This document shows positions 62,379 to 64,000 of a stretch of DNA of 64,000 nt, one piece after another. The notes beneath the pieces are model-generated. The model was not told where the DNA came from. It searched no databases and worked only from the letters and a program-made list of their open reading frames with translations. The position numbers and the translations under genes were made by a program. How positions within the stretch are numbered: position 1 is the first letter of the stretch; each line of letters opens with the position of its first letter. Source of the DNA: Chloroflexota bacterium. Lineage in GTDB: Bacteria > Chloroflexota > Anaerolineae > 4572-78 > J111. Location: assembly GCA_016860845.1 (NCBI GenBank), contig BOKF01000037.1, positions 1 to 64,000 on the forward strand, read 5' to 3'.

Positions 62379-63647
62379 ATGAGTTGTAACAAGAATGGGC
62401 AGCGCTGCACGAATGCGGCCTTGCGGAATGGAATTTTTGGTTGGTCAAGCCAGTATTTGAATATCTTGGGTAGTTGGAGTACTTGGAAGGATGTTAAGAG
62501 TATAGAAGATATCCCCGAACGGATCGCTCAACTGACGGCCACGATGTTAGGCATAAAAGGATTGATCGAGGGCCATCCCTACATCGCCGGCGCAATGGGC
62601 ATTCTTATCGCTTCGCAAGTCCTCGAAAAAGCAAGCGCCGGCTTTGTCACGACGGGTGCACGCCTGTTTCTTCGCGGCGAACCGCTGGTGCTTTATCGCG
62701 GTATTCTTATCCGCAAAAGTCCGATTGAGCCTCACACGACCAAGTTTTGGAATGCTGTCACCGGCGGAAACGTGCTGGCTAGCCGGGGATACTATTTCTT
62801 TGAGGGTGGTCATACCTGGCACTGCCAATCGGTCACCGTCCAGGTAGGGGACACGCCTAAAACGATGACCCAGGTGCGTAGTTACAGTATTCCCTATCGG
62901 GAATTCTACTTTGACCGGCCTGTTTATATCCCGGGGGTTGATCCCGACCCTGAAGAAGGCGAACGGACGATTTCCATTCAGCGGGTTGTGGATACGGTCA
63001 TGGCCGACGAAAACCCGGATCTAATTCCCGGTTTTATCGGTTACACCAATCCTTTAGAGAACTTGACCGTCCTGGGTCATGGTAAACGTCTGCTCTTCTT
63101 CGCCAACTGGTTAACAGTAGATGAAGGGGAACGCGACGTTGGGCGAGGAGACTTTGTTGACTATGAAGCCTTGATAAAAGGGGTGGCTCCAGGCAGTTCA
63201 ACGCAGCCAAGCGGCGGCGACTACTATGTGGTGAAGAAGTCAAATGGTTCAGCTGGCAATAACGCCGGTTTACCGCAGATGAAACCTTTGGTGAATCTCA
63301 ATGCCTACACCACCCCTGCCTATGCCACCAGTACACCACCAAGCAGTCAGCCTTATGGCATCAATCTTTTTAGCAGCGCGGCGACTAAGCCACCCAAGCA
63401 GCTCAGCAGCATTCCCTACAAGTATGTTGACGAGGATCAAAAAGAACATCCTTTGATTATAAAACGTGTAACGAAACAGCTCAACGGAGGATATCGGGCA
63501 GATGCGATTTATTATGATGAAGGAATCCAACGATGGCGGGAGGTGACAGACGACGAAGATAAAGAAGCAATAGCTCAAAAAGTAATTACTGGTGAGTGGC
63601 AAAAAACACCGGAAAGCGAATGGCCCGGTAATCAAACCTATATCTAA
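62379..63647 (+). CDS. MSC-leader protein with shared C-terminal TDDE module
   Basis: 422 residues. Leader: MSCNKNGQRCTNAALRNG, then IFGWSSQYLNILG (Ser-Gln in place of Ser-Lys). The middle has a divergent version of the shared domain: 'SRGYYFFEGGHTWHCQSVTV', 'MTQVRSYSIPYREFYFDRPV', 'LIPGFIGYTNPLENLTVLG'. After a Pro/Ser linker the last ~60 residues ('HPLIIKRVTKQLNGGYRADA', 'YYDEGIQRWREVTDDEDKEA') match the C-terminal module of 56387. It follows the repeat array, which may therefore hold its promoter or operators. Confidence 0.7.
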   Translation: MSCNKNGQRCTNAALRNGIFGWSSQYLNILGSWSTWKDVKSIEDIPERIAQLTATMLGIKGLIEGHPYIAGAMGILIASQVLEKASAGFVTTGARLFLRGEPLVLYRGILIRKSPIEPHTTKFWNAVTGGNVLASRGYYFFEGGHTWHCQSVTVQVGDTPKTMTQVRSYSIPYREFYFDRPVYIPGVDPDPEEGERTISIQRVVDTVMADENPDLIPGFIGYTNPLENLTVLGHGKRLLFFANWLTVDEGERDVGRGDFVDYEALIKGVAPGSSTQPSGGDYYVVKKSNGSAGNNAGLPQMKPLVNLNAYTTPAYATSTPPSSQPYGINLFSSAATKPPKQLSSIPYKYVDEDQKEHPLIIKRVTKQLNGGYRADAIYYDEGIQRWREVTDDEDKEAIAQKVITGEWQKTPESEWPGNQTYI

Positions 63648-63705
63648 ATAGCAAAACCCTTATTCCAATATCATTCTCAATATTTACTGGAGGATTACTT
63701 AGAAA

Positions 63706-64000
63706 ATGTTAACTTTACAACCTCTCAACCCCCAAGTCGACCCGGAACTTCATGACGGATCTGTTGTCGCAGACGAAGCCGTTCTCCCCGAAGACCTCGC
63801 CGCCTACCAGGCAATGATCAGTGCCGAACTGGTGGGCATCGACCAACTTTTGCTGGACTACGAGGAGCAGCCCATTCTGCTGGTCGACTCGGATGGCGAG
63901 CGCGCGCTGGTTCGCCAAAAAGAAATGATGGAGTTCTGTTTCGGTGGAATTGGCGAAGAATCGAAAGAAGACAAACGCATGGGTCTGGCCATGCAGCAGC
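63706..64000 (+). CDS. Hypothetical protein, truncated by the right edge
   Basis: At least 98 residues from an ATG with GGAGG about twelve bases upstream; the frame is open to the end of the window. The visible part is acidic ('DEAVLPEDLAAYQAMISAEL', 'YEEQPILLVDSDGERALVRQ'), soluble and lacks the MSC leader. No family can be named from this fragment. Confidence 0.6.
   Translation, partial: MLTLQPLNPQVDPELHDGSVVADEAVLPEDLAAYQAMISAELVGIDQLLLDYEEQPILLVDSDGERALVRQKEMMEFCFGGIGEESKEDKRMGLAMQQ

Noticed and set aside
43431..63647. MSC proteins as encapsulin or microcompartment cargo, or as RiPP precursors
   Set aside because: No shell protein, encapsulin, or peptide-modifying enzyme is visible in the window, and the bodies are large proteins rather than short core peptides.
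29288..63647. The conserved Cys3 as a lipobox
   Set aside because: There is no hydrophobic signal segment before the cysteine, so classical lipoprotein processing does not fit.

Overview
The window looks like a piece of a large conjugative plasmid or integrative conjugative element from an uncultivated Chloroflexota (Anaerolineae-like) bacterium. Supporting signs are the PT-rich 'TPTPTATPT' linkers, giant DUF11 and SBBP surface proteins, a C-terminal LPVTG sorting signal, 'YLPxIxR' motifs, moderate GC, and type IV secretion (T4SS) genes without a Gram-negative outer-membrane set. Every confident gene is on the + strand. No rRNA, tRNA, transposase or CRISPR array was seen.

Layout. (1) 1-528: eroded DNA with a probable PHAX-domain remnant. 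(2) Unit A, 529-14505: promoter, structured RNA, sortase-anchored DUF11 giant protein, VirB6/TrbL-like channel protein, secreted PPC-domain protein, DUF418 membrane protein. (3) Unit B, 14923-35035: promoter, RNA, membrane protein with an inactive sortase-like fold, VirB2-like pilin, VirB3/PrgI-VirB4 ATPase, acidic protein, degenerate ATPase, 58-aa membrane peptide, DUF457 protein, ParB-like protein, VirD4-like coupling ATPase, replication-relaxation protein, DdrB-like protein, secreted beta-helix protein, GAF histidine kinase. (4) Unit C, 35161-51408: promoter, RNA, 2054-aa SBBP/Ig-like surface protein, small proteins, four MSC-leader proteins ending in an SNF2-type helicase. (5) Unit D, 51475 to about 63650: promoter, RNA, strong hairpin, and eleven consecutive MSC-leader proteins. 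An eight-copy repeat array lies before the last of these. A further gene runs off the right edge.

Two features tie the window together and I do not recognise either from described systems. First, sixteen otherwise dissimilar proteins begin with the same ~33-residue leader: Met-Ser-Cys-Glu/Asp/Asn, then a basic residue, a Gly-Ile pair, a Ser-Lys pair and a Gly. The leader sits on a DdrB-like protein, an SNF2 helicase and about a dozen small paralogues. I infer that it sorts proteins to one place, most attractively into the T4SS for co-delivery with DNA. Second, the four transcription units each start with a consensus promoter (TTGACA, 17-18 bp, TATAAT) and a ~210-nt structured RNA with covarying hairpins. 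The RNA ends in a terminator-like stem and U-tract whose 3' arm opens a reading frame that stays open up to the first gene. This suggests one regulon controlling adhesins, secretion machine and leader-bearing proteins. A separate 104-aa gene with its own Shine-Dalgarno site is nested out of frame in the linker of the helicase gene.
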